From the NCBI GenBank assembly GCA_029531795.1, contig JAPEIS010000024.1, forward strand, positions 1 to 57,692: a DNA stretch of 57,692 bases, in the 5' to 3' direction. Shown here in pieces: positions 5,311-18,759 of this stretch. A model generated the notes under the pieces. That model saw only the letters and a program-made list of their open reading frames with translations. It made no database searches and was not told where the DNA came from. The first letter of the stretch is position 1, and each line of letters opens with the position of its first letter. Source of the stretch: Sclerotinia nivalis. Its lineage: Eukaryota > Ascomycota > Leotiomycetes > Helotiales > Sclerotiniaceae. The translations under genes were made by a program, and so were the position numbers.

Positions 5311-6743
5311 ACTCCCTTTGTGCTACCGGGAAAGAGCAAAGGGCGAGGGGGCGAGGGAACGCGACAAACTTTTACACTAAATATACTATTAGATTTTTCC
5401 CCCTCAGGGAGGGGAAAGCCTTCCCCCCTCCCTTACCCTCCCCCCGGGACAATACCTAAACTAGAGTTCACGTATCAGTCTTGCCTCGTGGCGTAGCCAC
5501 GAGGCGTATTATAATAACTTTTGTTTTCGTACTAGTTTAACTTCCGGAGGGGAGGAGGAGAACTCCTCCCCGAGGCAGGTCCCTGCGGGTACTACAATTA
5601 GGTATCATGACACTTTTACCCGTAGGGTACTACACTTAGTTTTTGTAGTTAATAACTTTAGTCGCGTTTCCTTAATAAAGACTAGAAATTTAGGTAACGC
5701 TACTTATCTTTACAGGAAACGCGACACCGGAGGGGAGGAGGAGAACTCCTCCCCGAACACAGGCGTATTATCTTAACTTTTTATTTAGGTTGTAGTTTAT
5801 TCAATATTTTCGGAGGGGCGGAGGAGAACTCCTCCCCAACGAACACCTGACGTAATACAATAACTTTGAGGGCTCGTACTAGTTTATTTTACGGAGGGGA
5901 GGAGGAGAACTCCTCCCCGGAACAATTTAATACGTAATTTAATTATTCTTTGAAATTTCTTATTTTACATCCCAACCCTCCCTAACCCTCCCCTCCAGGG
6001 GAGGGAACCTAACAAAAGTTGACACGTTAGAAACTTGTAGTTGTATTAACACTTCCTAATCCGGAGGATAAGGGGCGAGGAACGCGACCCTAGGCGTAAT
6101 ACCTAGAGCTTTTGTACACGTACTAATTTAACTTTTATTACCCCGTGGCTACGCCACGAGGCTATTATCTTTTTGAAGTAATTTAGCTAACGCGACTATA
6201 TTCCCACCACTAACTATTTTTAATTGGACATAAGGACATCGTTTGTGGTGGGAATTTGAAGATATCGAGTATTTTTTCTTACCCCCCTCCCCGGCCCTCC
6301 CCCCTGGGGAGGGAGATTCGTATTATAAATACATTAGATAATACCACCTATTTCTTATAATCCGGAGGGGCGAGGGAGGGCAGGTACCCCCGAGGGGCGA
6401 GGTAACGCGACAGGAGGGCTAGGAAACGGCAGGACACCCCTCCCCTTTGGGGTAGGGGAATAAGGAGAGCTTATTCCCTTACCAGAACCCGAGGGGCGAA
6501 GGGGCGACAGGAGGGCAGGAGACGCACGTGAAAAGGCAGGATCCCCGGGGCTACACCCCGGGCCCAGGATACGCGACAGGAGGGCAGGTCCCTGCGGGAA
6601 TTTAATTTAGGTAACGCGACAACCGGAGGGGAGGAGAACTCCTCCCCCAATCCGAGGGCGAAGGGGCGAGGATTTAACTAATTTTTGATTTCGTTGACAC
6701 ATCTAAGACTAGTTAAAATATTTTTACACATTTTAACACTCGG

Positions 6744-6876
6744 ACGAAATCTTTTAACAACGAGAGGTATTTGGGCTTATTTCTCATTGCAAATCCTTCT
6801 GCTTACGGTCGATGCTTTTGCCTAACAGGCACGGCAGAAAGCTACTCCTTTATGGGGGCAAGCAGGATTCGCCACC
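6744..6876 (+). rRNA. LSU domain VI-like segment, copy 2
   Basis: Sarcin-ricin-like ACGAGAGG at 6760-6767. Confidence 0.45.
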
Positions 6877-7595
6877 GCCAGGTTTTATTAGTAAGCAGAT
6901 TTGTTTTTCTCTTACCACAACTCTTAGGTGTTGTTTATGGATTTAAGTATGACGGCCATACCTTATACCTTTGGGATTTTATTTCAATTGGTATTCGCCT
7001 CTGATTCGACTTCAGAAAATCCTCGTCTTAAGACTGCTCTTTATAACTAGAGGCAAATAGTATCGTCTCTAGTTATCCTCATCCTTAGCGTACTCTTATT
7101 ACAAGATTATACTAGATCTTTAGATAGCAACGTTTGAGCGGAGTAGCCTATAGTTTTATATCAAAATAATCGATATAGTTTTGATCGTTTGTCTCCTAAG
7201 AAAAAAGGAACATCTTCTTTTCCCCTATTATTTGGAGTCTTAGTTCTTAGATATGTGTTAAGTTATCTGGAGATCTTTGTCTAATTTAAATAGAGCCTTA
7301 TGTTAAGGTCATGCTGGACTTTATTGCCAGTTTCGATAATAGTTTTAAGAAGCCTTTCTATTGGGAGTGCAGATTTGTTTTGTTTTAGGCGCATATTTGT
7401 AGCCTTCTGCCTAATCTCCCTTAAGGGTCTTGGTCGGTTTGCCTAGGCTTGTTTGTACCGGTTAAAGAATTTTTTAGGATTTCTCTTTTAATGATTACTT
7501 TGTTGAAACCTAGTTATGGGCCCCGCCACATTTCTAGATGGATGCACTGTATTAGACCTTGGTAGGGTCTCTTGCTTTAATTGAGAATTTTTAGA

Positions 7596-8394
7596 TGTCT
7601 TTTTCTTTCTTCGTTTGGAGGTATTTACAAGCTGAAGTTATCCGTAGATGAGTCTTTAAACCTCTTCACCGGGGGGAAAGAGCTTTGGGTTATTTTTATT
7701 TCCTTTGGGCGTCTAACGACAAAACAAACTCTGCATTGTACAAAAGATCTATTGTAATAAGCTCTAAACATAATTAAAAGAAATATAACACAACACGAGA
7801 TGTAAGCGAAATAACTGGAAGATAGGAGTGGGGGTACATAAATTCTATTAGATACTAGGATTTTTGTATGCCATCGGCTGTTTTGTCAATGATATAAAGA
7901 ACTGAATTTTATATCAGAACGGGGAAAGAAAATTGGTAATAGCTTGACCTAATAGTTAAGATTAAGCTTTTACCTTTAACTAATAACGTTAGCCACTATG
8001 TTAGCTGGAACCTAACGCGGATTTATTCGACCTTTATGTAATAGTAAATTGGTAGTGTTTTCCGTCATCAACCATTTTATGGCCTTGTAAACAAGGCTGT
8101 CTGAAGTAGTGATTCGTGGAGTTATCGGTAGAAAGAGGCGGGGCTTCTACCTTATTTTAATTTTTGTAAAACCACATGAAAAGAGTGGGTTAGAGCTTTA
8201 TGGAGCAGGCCAGAAACCTATACCATAAGTAAGTAAGGGTTGTTAGCCCATGTACCTATTTGTGTGATCTAAACAGCCACTTTATGGTCACACATCTGTA
8301 CTGGCAAATATCGAGCTTTACAAAGGAGTATACAATACTCGCCATCCTTAGTTGAAAGGTCCTAGATGTCGCTAAGATGGTATATTTGAACGAG
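7596..8394 (+). rRNA. rrs-like: SSU rRNA-like core, copy 2
   Basis: 790-loop ATTAGATAC at 7847-7855; decoding-site motif starts at 8328. Confidence 0.75.
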
Positions 8395-8690
8395 TTTAGT
8401 GTTAACAACTACGGTACTTATGACGAAAGACAAGAGACAGGGGCGGACGAAGTGGCCCTTGGTTAATTTAAAGATGCTTTATTAGATAAACGAAAATTGG
8501 AGACCCTTTCTCTTTGGAGATCCTCCAGTAAAATTAACAACGAGACTGGGGGTACCCTTTTCTAATAGAGTTACCTACTTCTTTAATTTATCCTAATCTC
8601 AGATAAGGTTTCCCTTACAATAGATTGGTTAGGCAATTGGCATTCAATATTTTTATCTTTGCTATAAAGTGCTATAATACTATATAGCAC
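8395..8690 (+). rRNA. rrl-like: LSU domain IV-V-like segment, copy 2
   Basis: P-loop GACTGGGG at 8544-8551. Confidence 0.66.
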
Positions 8691-8693
8691 CAA

Positions 8694-8780
8694 AGAGGTT
8701 TCGAGTGAAAGAAACTTACATCTATTGAGGCGGGGCATTAGATGTTTACTTTTCTGTAGGTGCGACTCCTACTACCTCTA
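8694..8780 (+). tRNA. tRNA-like element, copy 2
   Basis: Same 87 bases as copy 1, including the 14-base loop. Confidence 0.4.
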
Positions 8781-9090
8781 ATATGTTTTATTTAACTTAT
8801 ATTTTTTATTTTTAGTCTAAATATCATTAGTTTTTCAATCTTTTTTTCTCCCTGGGAAGGGGAAAGCAAGGTAACGCCACTAGATTTTTTACGTTTTACA
8901 CTTTGATTCTTTTTTGAGCTTTCCCCCTCCCATACCCTCCCCCCCGGAGGCGTATTATAATAACTTTTTGTTCACGTTATTGTTTTACTTTTATTTCCGG
9001 AGGGGCGAAGGGGCGAGGGAGATTTCTTTTTATTTTTACTTCGTTTTACCTGTTTTAGATTATTTTAGATATCTTTCACTAGAAAACAAA

Positions 9091-9162
9091 GGGGACATAG
9101 TTTAACTGGTAAAACTACGATTTTGCATATCGTTATTTCAGGATCGAGTCCTGATGTCTCCA
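9091..9162 (+). tRNA. trnA: tRNA-Ala (TGC), copy 3
   Basis: Anticodon at 9124-9126; no change from copy 1. Confidence 0.94.
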
Positions 9163-9717
9163 TTTTTTTACCTTTATTTTTGGGTAAACTTTTTCCATTT
9201 TGTTATTTCAGGATCGAGTCCTGAAATCTTCTTTATTTTTTACCAATCCCCTCCGGGGAAGAGGGAGGGGATAGCCTTCCCCTCCCTAACCCTCCCCTGG
9301 CGTAACTCCTAATACTTTATACACGTTTTAGTCTTCTTTCCTCGTGGCGTAGCCACGAGGCTATTAAATAGTTTTTTTCACATTAAATTATTTAGCTTTT
9401 ATTTTCCTGGGGAGGGGGAAAGCGAGCATTAGCCACTGTATTTTACACGTAATAGACTTTGACTTCTTTTTAGCTTTCCCCCACTCCCCGAGGCAGGCCC
9501 CTGCGGGAATATAGTTTATTTATTTTTACTTTCTCGCCTAGCCCTTAGCCTTATATTTTTGATTAATTTAGCTTTTTATAATTAGATTTATTTTTACACC
9601 CGGCTAAGGCTAGACTCGCAGGCACCGAGGGGCGAGGAAACGCGACACTTTTTGAGGTGATTTTACCTTGGTTTCACTATTTATCCCTTTTTATTTCTAG
9701 CTTTTGTATGGCTTTGT

Positions 9718-9790
9718 GGGATATGAGAGTAAATGGTTTTACTGATTGATTGCAGATCATTTTTTTTAGGTTCGATTCCTACATATCTCT
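9718..9790 (+). tRNA. trnC: tRNA-Cys (GCA), copy 3
   Basis: Anticodon at 9752-9754. Confidence 0.8.
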
Positions 9791-11223
9791 ACTCCCTTTG
9801 TGCTACCGGGAAAGAGCAAAGGGCGAGGGGGCGAGGGAACGCGACAAACTTTTACACTAAATATACTATTAGATTTTTCCCCCTCAGGGAGGGGGGAAAG
9901 CCTTCCCCCCTCCCTTACCCTCCCCCCGGGACAATACCTAAACTAGAGTTCACGTATCAGTCTTGCCTCGTGGCGTAGCCACGAGGCGTATTATAATAAC
10001 TTTTGTTTTCGTACTAGTTTAACTTCCGGAGGGGAGGAGAACTCCTCCCCGAGGCAGGTCCCTGCGGGTACTACAATTAGGTATCATGACACTTTTACCC
10101 GTAGGGTACTACACTTAGTTTTTGTAGTTAATAACTTTAGTCGCGTTTCCTTAATAAAGACTAGAAATTTAGGTAACGCTACTTATCTTTACAGGAAACG
10201 CGACACCGGAGGGGAGGAGGAGAACTCCTCCCCGAACACAGGCGTATTATCTTAACTTTTTATTTAGGTTGTAGTTTATTCAATATTTTCGGAGGGGCGG
10301 AGGAGAACTCCTCCCCAACGAACACCTGACGTAATACAATAACTTTGAGGGCTCGTACTAGTTTATTTTACGGAGGGGAGGAGGAGAACTCCTCCCCGGA
10401 ACAATTTAATACGTAATTTAATTATTCTTTGAAATTTCTTATTTTACATCCCCCCTCCCTAACCCTCCCCTCCAGGGGAGGGAACCTAACAAAAGTTGAC
10501 ACGTTAGAAACTTGTAGTTGTATTAACACTTCCTAATCCGGAGGATAAGGGGCGAGGAACGCGACCCTAGGCGTAATACCTAGAGCTTTTGTACACGTAC
10601 TAATTTAACTTTTATTACCCCGTGGCTACGCCACGAGGCTATTATCTTTTTGAAGTAATTTAGCTAACGCGACTATATTCCCACCACTAACTATTTTTAA
10701 TTGGACATAAGGACATCGTTTGTGGTGGGAATTTGAAGATATCGAGTATTTTTTCTTACCCCCTCCCCGGCCCTCCCCCCTGGGGAGGGAGATTCGTATT
10801 ATAAATACATTAGATAATACCACCTATTTCTTATAATCCGGAGGGGCGAGGGAGGGCAGGTACCCCCGAGGGGCGAGGTAACGCGACAGGAGGGCTAGGA
10901 AACGGCAGGACACCCCTCCCCTTTGGGGTAGGGGAATAAGGAGAGCTTATTCCCTTACCAGAACCCGAGGGGCGAAGGGGCGACAGGAGGGCAGGAGACG
11001 CACGTGAAAAGGCAGGATCCCCGGGGCTACACCCCGGGCCCAGGATACGCGACAGGAGGGCAGGTCCCTGCGGGAATTTAATTTAGGTAACGCGACACCC
11101 GGAGGGGAGGAGGAGAACTCCTCCCCCAATCCGAGGGGCGAAGGGGCGAGGATTTAACTAATTTTTGATTTCGTTGACACATCTAAGACTAGTTAAAATA
11201 TTTTTACACATTTTAACACTCGG

Positions 11224-11356
11224 ACGAAATCTTTTAACAACGAGAGGTATTTGGGCTTATTTCTCATTGCAAATCCTTCTGCTTACGGTCGATGCTTTTG
11301 CCTAACAGGCACGGCAGAAAGCTACTCCTTTATGGGGGCAAGCAGGATTCGCCACC
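11224..11356 (+). rRNA. LSU domain VI-like segment, copy 3
   Basis: ACGAGAGG at 11240-11247. Confidence 0.45.
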
Positions 11357-12075
11357 GCCAGGTTTTATTAGTAAGCAGATTTGTTTTTCTCTTACCACAA
11401 CTCTTAGGTGTTGTTTATGGATTTAAGTATGACGGCCATACCTTATACCTTTGGGATTTTATTTCAATTGGTATTCGCCTCTGATTCGACTTCAGAAAAT
11501 CCTCGTCTTAAGACTGCTCTTTATAACTAGAGGCAAATAGTATCGTCTCTAGTTATCCTCATCCTTAGCGTACTCTTATTACAAGATTATACTAGATCTT
11601 TAGATAGCAACGTTTGAGCGGAGTAGCCTATAGTTTTATATCAAAATAATCGATATAGTTTTGATCGTTTGTCTCCTAAGAAAAAAGGAACATCTTCTTT
11701 TCCCCTATTATTTGGAGTCTTAGTTCTTAGATATGTGTTAAGTTATCTGGAGATCTTTGTCTAATTTAAATAGAGCCTTATGTTAAGGTCATGCTGGACT
11801 TTATTGCCAGTTTCGATAATAGTTTTAAGAAGCCTTTCTATTGGGAGTGCAGATTTGTTTTGTTTTAGGCGCATATTTGTAGCCTTCTGCCTAATCTCCC
11901 TTAAGGGTCTTGGTCGGTTTGCCTAGGCTTGTTTGTACCGGTTAAAGAATTTTTTAGGATTTCTCTTTTAATGATTACTTTGTTGAAACCTAGTTATGGG
12001 CCCCGCCACATTTCTAGATGGATGCACTGTATTAGACCTTGGTAGGGTCTCTTGCTTTAATTGAGAATTTTTAGA

Positions 12076-12874
12076 TGTCTTTTTCTTTCTTCGTTTGGAG
12101 GTATTTACAAGCTGAAGTTATCCGTAGATGAGTCTTTAAACCTCTTCACCGGGGGGAAAGAGCTTTGGGTTATTTTTATTTCCTTTGGGCGTCTAACGAC
12201 AAAACAAACTCTGCATTGTACAAAAGATCTATTGTAATAAGCTCTAAACATAATTAAAAGAAATATAACACAACACGAGATGTAAGCGAAATAACTGGAA
12301 GATAGGAGTGGGGGTACATAAATTCTATTAGATACTAGGATTTTTGTATGCCATCGGCTGTTTTGTCAATGATATAAAGAACTGAATTTTATATCAGAAC
12401 GGGGAAAGAAAATTGGTAATAGCTTGACCTAATAGTTAAGATTAAGCTTTTACCTTTAACTAATAACGTTAGCCACTATGTTAGCTGGAACCTAACGCGG
12501 ATTTATTCGACCTTTATGTAATAGTAAATTGGTAGTGTTTTCCGTCATCAACCATTTTATGGCCTTGTAAACAAGGCTGTCTGAAGTAGTGATTCGTGGA
12601 GTTATCGGTAGAAAGAGGCGGGGCTTCTACCTTATTTTAATTTTTGTAAAACCACATGAAAAGAGTGGGTTAGAGCTTTATGGAGCAGGCCAGAAACCTA
12701 TACCATAAGTAAGTAAGGGTTGTTAGCCCATGTACCTATTTGTGTGATCTAAACAGCCACTTTATGGTCACACATCTGTACTGGCAAATATCGAGCTTTA
12801 CAAAGGAGTATACAATACTCGCCATCCTTAGTTGAAAGGTCCTAGATGTCGCTAAGATGGTATATTTGAACGAG
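12076..12874 (+). rRNA. rrs-like: SSU rRNA-like core, copy 3
   Basis: ATTAGATAC at 12327-12335. Confidence 0.75.
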
Positions 12875-13170
12875 TTTAGTGTTAACAACTACGGTACTTA
12901 TGACGAAAGACAAGAGACAGGGGCGGACGAAGTGGCCCTTGGTTAATTTAAAGATGCTTTATTAGATAAACGAAAATTGGAGACCCTTTCTCTTTGGAGA
13001 TCCTCCAGTAAAATTAACAACGAGACTGGGGGTACCCTTTTCTAATAGAGTTACCTACTTCTTTAATTTATCCTAATCTCAGATAAGGTTTCCCTTACAA
13101 TAGATTGGTTAGGCAATTGGCATTCAATATTTTTATCTTTGCTATAAAGTGCTATAATACTATATAGCAC
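12875..13170 (+). rRNA. rrl-like: LSU domain IV-V-like segment, copy 3
   Basis: P-loop motif at 13024-13031. Confidence 0.66.
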
Positions 13171-13173
13171 CAA

Positions 13174-13260
13174 AGAGGTTTCGAGTGAAAGAAACTTACA
13201 TCTATTGAGGCGGGGCATTAGATGTTTACTTTTCTGTAGGTGCGACTCCTACTACCTCTA
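13174..13260 (+). tRNA. tRNA-like element, copy 3
   Basis: Unchanged. The spacer just after it is variant in this unit (AATTTTTCTCCCCGGG, GGGGAATGC near 13322-13350). Confidence 0.4.
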
Positions 13261-13577
13261 ATATGTTTTATTTAACTTATATTTTTTATTTTTAGTCTAA
13301 ATATCATTAGTTTTTCAATCTTAATTTTTCTCCCCGGGAAGGGGAATGCAAGGTAACGCCACTAGATTTTTTACGTTTTACACTTTGATTCTTTTTTGAG
13401 CTTTCCCCCCTCCCATACCCTCCCCCCCCCCCGGAGGCGTATTATAATAACTTTTTGTTCACGTTATTGTTTTACTTTTATTTCCGGAGGGGCGAAGGGG
13501 CGAGGGAGATTTCTTTTTATTTTTACTTCGTTTTACCTGTTTTAGATTATTTTAGATATCTTTCACTAGAAAACAAA

Positions 13578-13649
13578 GGGGACATAGTTTAACTGGTAAA
13601 ACTACGATTTTGCATATCGTTATTTCAGGATCGAGTCCTGATGTCTCCA
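13578..13649 (+). tRNA. trnA: tRNA-Ala (TGC), copy 4
   Basis: Anticodon at 13611-13613. Confidence 0.94.
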
Positions 13650-14203
13650 TTTTTTTACCTTTATTTTTGGGTAAACTTTTTCCATTTTGTTATTTCAGGA
13701 TCGAGTCCTGAAATCTTCTTTATTTTTTACCAATCCCCTCCGGGGAAGAGGGAGGGGATAGCCTTCCCCTCCCTAACCCTCCCCTGGCGTAACTCCTAAT
13801 ACTTTATACACGTTTTAGTCTTCTTTCCTCGTGGCGTAGCCACGAGGCTATTAAATAGTTTTTTTCACATTAAATTATTTAGCTTTTATTTTCCTGGGGA
13901 GGGGAAAGCGAGCATTAGCCACTGTATTTTACACGTAATAGACTTTGACTTCTTTTTAGCTTTCCCCCACTCCCCGAGGCAGGCCCCTGCGGGAATATAG
14001 TTTATTTATTTTTACTTTCTCGCCTAGCCCTTAGCCTTATATTTTTGATTAATTTAGCTTTTTATAATTAGATTTATTTTTACACCCGGCTAAGGCTAGA
14101 CTCGCAGGCACCGAGGGGCGAGGAAACGCGACACTTTTTGAGGTGATTTTACCTTGGTTTCACTATTTATCCCTTTTTATTTCTAGCTTTTGTATGGCTT
14201 TGT

Positions 14204-14276
14204 GGGATATGAGAGTAAATGGTTTTACTGATTGATTGCAGATCATTTTTTTTAGGTTCGATTCCTACATATCTCT
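14204..14276 (+). tRNA. trnC: tRNA-Cys (GCA), copy 4
   Basis: Anticodon at 14238-14240. Confidence 0.8.
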
Positions 14277-15708
14277 ACTCCCTTTGTGCTACCGGGAAAG
14301 AGCAAAGGGCGAGGGGGCGAGGGAACGCGACAAACTTTTACACTAAATATACTATTAGATTTTTCCCCCTCAGGGAGGGGGGAAAGCCTTCCCCCCTCCC
14401 TTACCCTCCCCCGGGACAATACCAAAACTAGAGTTCACGAATCAGTTTTGCCTCGTGGCGTAGCCACGAGGCGTATTATAATAACTTTTGTTTTCGTACT
14501 AGTTTAACTTCCGGAGGAGGAGGAGAACTCCTCCCCGAGGCAGGTCCCTGCGGGTACTACAATTAGGTATCATGACACTTTTACCCGTAGGGTACTACAC
14601 TTAGTTTTTGTAGTTAATAACTTTAGTCGCGTTTCCTTAATAAAGACTAGAAATTTAGGTAACGCTACTTATCTTTACAGGAAACGCGACACCGGAGGGG
14701 AGGAGGAGAACTCCTCCCCGAACACAGGCGTATTATCTTAACTTTTTATTTAGGTTGTAGTTTATTCAATATTTTCGGAGGGGCGGAGGAGAACTCCTCC
14801 CCAACGAACACCTGACGTAATACAATAACTTTGAGGGCTCGTACTAGTTTATTTTACGGAGGGGAGGAGGAGAACTCCTCCCCGGAACAATTTAATACGT
14901 AATTTAATTATTCTTTGAAATTTCTTATTTTACATCCCTGCCCTCCCTAACCCTCCCCTCCAGGGGAGGGAACCTAACAAAAGTTGACACGTTAGAAACT
15001 TGTAGTTGTATTAACACTTCCTAATCCGGAGGATAAGGGGCGAGGAACGCGACCCTAGGCGTAATACCTAGAGCTTTTGTACACGTACTAATTTAACTTT
15101 TATTACCCCGTGGCTACGCCACGAGGCTATTATCTTTTTGAAGTAATTTAGCTAACGCGACTATATTCCCACCACTAACTATTTTTAATTGGACATAAGG
15201 ACATCGTTTGTGGTGGGAATTTGAAGATATCGAGTATTTTTTCTTACCCCCTCCCCGGCCCTCCCCCCTGGGGAGGGAGATTCGTATTATAAATACATTA
15301 GATAATACCACCTATTTCTTATAATCCGGAGGGGCGAGGGAGGGCAGGTACCCCCGAGGGGCGAGGTAACGCGACAGGAGGGCTAGGAAACGGCAGGACA
15401 CCCCTCCCCCTTTGGGGTAGGGGAATAAGGAGAGCTTATTCCCTTACCAGAACCCGAGGGGCGAAGGGGCGACAGGAGGGCAGGAGACGCACGTGAAAAG
15501 GCAGGATCCCCGGGGCTACACCCCCGGCCCCGGATACGCGACAGGAGGGGAGGGCCCTGCGGGAATTTAATTTAGGTAACGCGACACCCCGAGGGGAGGA
15601 GAACTCCTCCCCCAATCCGAGGGCGAAGGGGCGAGGATTTAACTAATTTTTGATTTCGTTGACACATCTAAGACTAGTTAAAATATTTTTACACATTTTA
15701 ACACTCGG

Positions 15709-15841
15709 ACGAAATCTTTTAACAACGAGAGGTATTTGGGCTTATTTCTCATTGCAAATCCTTCTGCTTACGGTCGATGCTTTTGCCTAACAGGCACGGC
15801 AGAAAGCTACTCCTTTATGGGGGCAAGCAGGATTCGCCACC
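15709..15841 (+). rRNA. LSU domain VI-like segment, copy 4
   Basis: ACGAGAGG at 15725-15732; unchanged although the spacer upstream is variant. Confidence 0.45.
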
Positions 15842-16560
15842 GCCAGGTTTTATTAGTAAGCAGATTTGTTTTTCTCTTACCACAACTCTTAGGTGTTGTT
15901 TATGGATTTAAGTATGACGGCCATACCTTATACCTTTGGGATTTTATTTCAATTGGTATTCGCCTCTGATTCGACTTCAGAAAATCCTCGTCTTAAGACT
16001 GCTCTTTATAACTAGAGGCAAATAGTATCGTCTCTAGTTATCCTCATCCTTAGCGTACTCTTATTACAAGATTATACTAGATCTTTAGATAGCAACGTTT
16101 GAGCGGAGTAGCCTATAGTTTTATATCAAAATAATCGATATAGTTTTGATCGTTTGTCTCCTAAGAAAAAAGGAACATCTTCTTTTCCCCTATTATTTGG
16201 AGTCTTAGTTCTTAGATATGTGTTAAGTTATCTGGAGATCTTTGTCTAATTTAAATAGAGCCTTATGTTAAGGTCATGCTGGACTTTATTGCCAGTTTCG
16301 ATAATAGTTTTAAGAAGCCTTTCTATTGGGAGTGCAGATTTGTTTTGTTTTAGGCGCATATTTGTAGCCTTCTGCCTAATCTCCCTTAAGGGTCTTGGTC
16401 GGTTTGCCTAGGCTTGTTTGTACCGGTTAAAGAATTTTTTAGGATTTCTCTTTTAATGATTACTTTGTTGAAACCTAGTTATGGGCCCCGCCACATTTCT
16501 AGATGGATGCACTGTATTAGACCTTGGTAGGGTCTCTTGCTTTAATTGAGAATTTTTAGA

Positions 16561-17359
16561 TGTCTTTTTCTTTCTTCGTTTGGAGGTATTTACAAGCTGA
16601 AGTTATCCGTAGATGAGTCTTTAAACCTCTTCACCGGGGGGAAAGAGCTTTGGGTTATTTTTATTTCCTTTGGGCGTCTAACGACAAAACAAACTCTGCA
16701 TTGTACAAAAGATCTATTGTAATAAGCTCTAAACATAATTAAAAGAAATATAACACAACACGAGATGTAAGCGAAATAACTGGAAGATAGGAGTGGGGGT
16801 ACATAAATTCTATTAGATACTAGGATTTTTGTATGCCATCGGCTGTTTTGTCAATGATATAAAGAACTGAATTTTATATCAGAACGGGGAAAGAAAATTG
16901 GTAATAGCTTGACCTAATAGTTAAGATTAAGCTTTTACCTTTAACTAATAACGTTAGCCACTATGTTAGCTGGAACCTAACGCGGATTTATTCGACCTTT
17001 ATGTAATAGTAAATTGGTAGTGTTTTCCGTCATCAACCATTTTATGGCCTTGTAAACAAGGCTGTCTGAAGTAGTGATTCGTGGAGTTATCGGTAGAAAG
17101 AGGCGGGGCTTCTACCTTATTTTAATTTTTGTAAAACCACATGAAAAGAGTGGGTTAGAGCTTTATGGAGCAGGCCAGAAACCTATACCATAAGTAAGTA
17201 AGGGTTGTTAGCCCATGTACCTATTTGTGTGATCTAAACAGCCACTTTATGGTCACACATCTGTACTGGCAAATATCGAGCTTTACAAAGGAGTATACAA
17301 TACTCGCCATCCTTAGTTGAAAGGTCCTAGATGTCGCTAAGATGGTATATTTGAACGAG
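16561..17359 (+). rRNA. rrs-like: SSU rRNA-like core, copy 4
   Basis: ATTAGATAC at 16812-16820. Confidence 0.75.
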
Positions 17360-17655
17360 TTTAGTGTTAACAACTACGGTACTTATGACGAAAGACAAGA
17401 GACAGGGGCGGACGAAGTGGCCCTTGGTTAATTTAAAGATGCTTTATTAGATAAACGAAAATTGGAGACCCTTTCTCTTTGGAGATCCTCCAGTAAAATT
17501 AACAACGAGACTGGGGGTACCCTTTTCTAATAGAGTTACCTACTTCTTTAATTTATCCTAATCTCAGATAAGGTTTCCCTTACAATAGATTGGTTAGGCA
17601 ATTGGCATTCAATATTTTTATCTTTGCTATAAAGTGCTATAATACTATATAGCAC
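17360..17655 (+). rRNA. rrl-like: LSU domain IV-V-like segment, copy 4
   Basis: P-loop motif at 17509-17516. Confidence 0.66.
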
Positions 17656-17658
17656 CAA

Positions 17659-17745
17659 AGAGGTTTCGAGTGAAAGAAACTTACATCTATTGAGGCGGGG
17701 CATTAGATGTTTACTTTTCTGTAGGTGCGACTCCTACTACCTCTA
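17659..17745 (+). tRNA. tRNA-like element, copy 4
   Basis: Unchanged. Confidence 0.4.
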
Positions 17746-18059
17746 ATATGTTTTATTTAACTTATATTTTTTATTTTTAGTCTAAATATCATTAGTTTTT
17801 CAATCTTTTTTCTCCCTGGGAAGGGGAAAGCAAGGTAACGCCACTAGATTTTTTACGTTTTACACTTTGATTCTTTTTTGAGCTTTCCCCCCTCCCATAC
17901 CCTCCCCCCCCCCCGGAGGCGTATTATAATAACTTTTTGTTCACGTTATTGTTTTACTTTTATTTCCGGAGGGGCGAAGGGGCGAGGGAGATTTCTTTTT
18001 ATTTTTACTTCGTTTTACCTGTTTTAGATTATTTTAGATATCTTTCACTAGAAAACAAA

Positions 18060-18131
18060 GGGGACATAGTTTAACTGGTAAAACTACGATTTTGCATATC
18101 GTTATTTCAGGATCGAGTCCTGATGTCTCCA
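18060..18131 (+). tRNA. trnA: tRNA-Ala (TGC), copy 5
   Basis: Anticodon at 18093-18095. Confidence 0.94.
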
Positions 18132-18686
18132 TTTTTTTACCTTTATTTTTGGGTAAACTTTTTCCATTTTGTTATTTCAGGATCGAGTCCTGAAATCTTC
18201 TTTATTTTTTACCAATCCCCTCCGGGGAAGAGGGAGGGGATAGCCTTCCCCTCCCTAACCCTCCCCTGGCGTAACTCCTAATACTTTATACACGTTTTAG
18301 TCTTCTTTCCTCGTGGCGTAGCCACGAGGCTATTAAATAGTTTTTTTCACATTAAATTATTTAGCTTTTATTTTCCTGGGGAGGGGGAAAGCGAGCATTA
18401 GCCACTGTATTTTACACGTAATAGACTTTGACTTCTTTTTAGCTTTCCCCCACTCCCCGAGGCAGGCCCCTGCGGGAATATAGTTTATTTATTTTTACTT
18501 TCTCGCCTAGCCCTTAGCCTTATATTTTTGATTAATTTAGCTTTTTATAATTAGATTTATTTTTACACCCGGCTAAGGCTAGACTCGCAGGCACCGAGGG
18601 GCGAGGAAACGCGACACTTTTTGAGGTGATTTTACCTTGGTTTCACTATTTATCCCTTTTTATTTCTAGCTTTTGTATGGCTTTGT

Positions 18687-18759
18687 GGGATATGAGAGTA
18701 AATGGTTTTACTGATTGATTGCAGATCATTTTTTTTAGGTTCGATTCCTACATATCTCT
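18687..18759 (+). tRNA. trnC: tRNA-Cys (GCA), copy 5
   Basis: Anticodon at 18721-18723. Confidence 0.8.

Larger units (their letters stand above)
4476..8954 (+). repeat. Array unit 2
   Basis: 4479 bases. C run after the Cys spacer reads CCCAACCC near 5972 where most copies have only C. Confidence 0.95.
8955..13441 (+). repeat. Array unit 3
   Basis: 4487 bases. Palindrome member a has one AGG fewer (GGAGGGGAGGAG). Confidence 0.95.
13442..17923 (+). repeat. Array unit 4
   Basis: 4482 bases. Carries several substitutions not caused by run length: 'accaaaactagagttcacgaat' type changes near 14421-14445 and a variant CCCCGGGG hairpin near 15517-15560 shared in part with unit 13. Confidence 0.95.

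Noticed and set aside
5253..5459. 68 to 81-codon open frame beginning inside tRNA-Cys, repeated in most units
   Set aside because: It starts within the tRNA, runs through a G/C inverted repeat and its length and C-terminus change with each run-length difference, so no selection on protein is visible.
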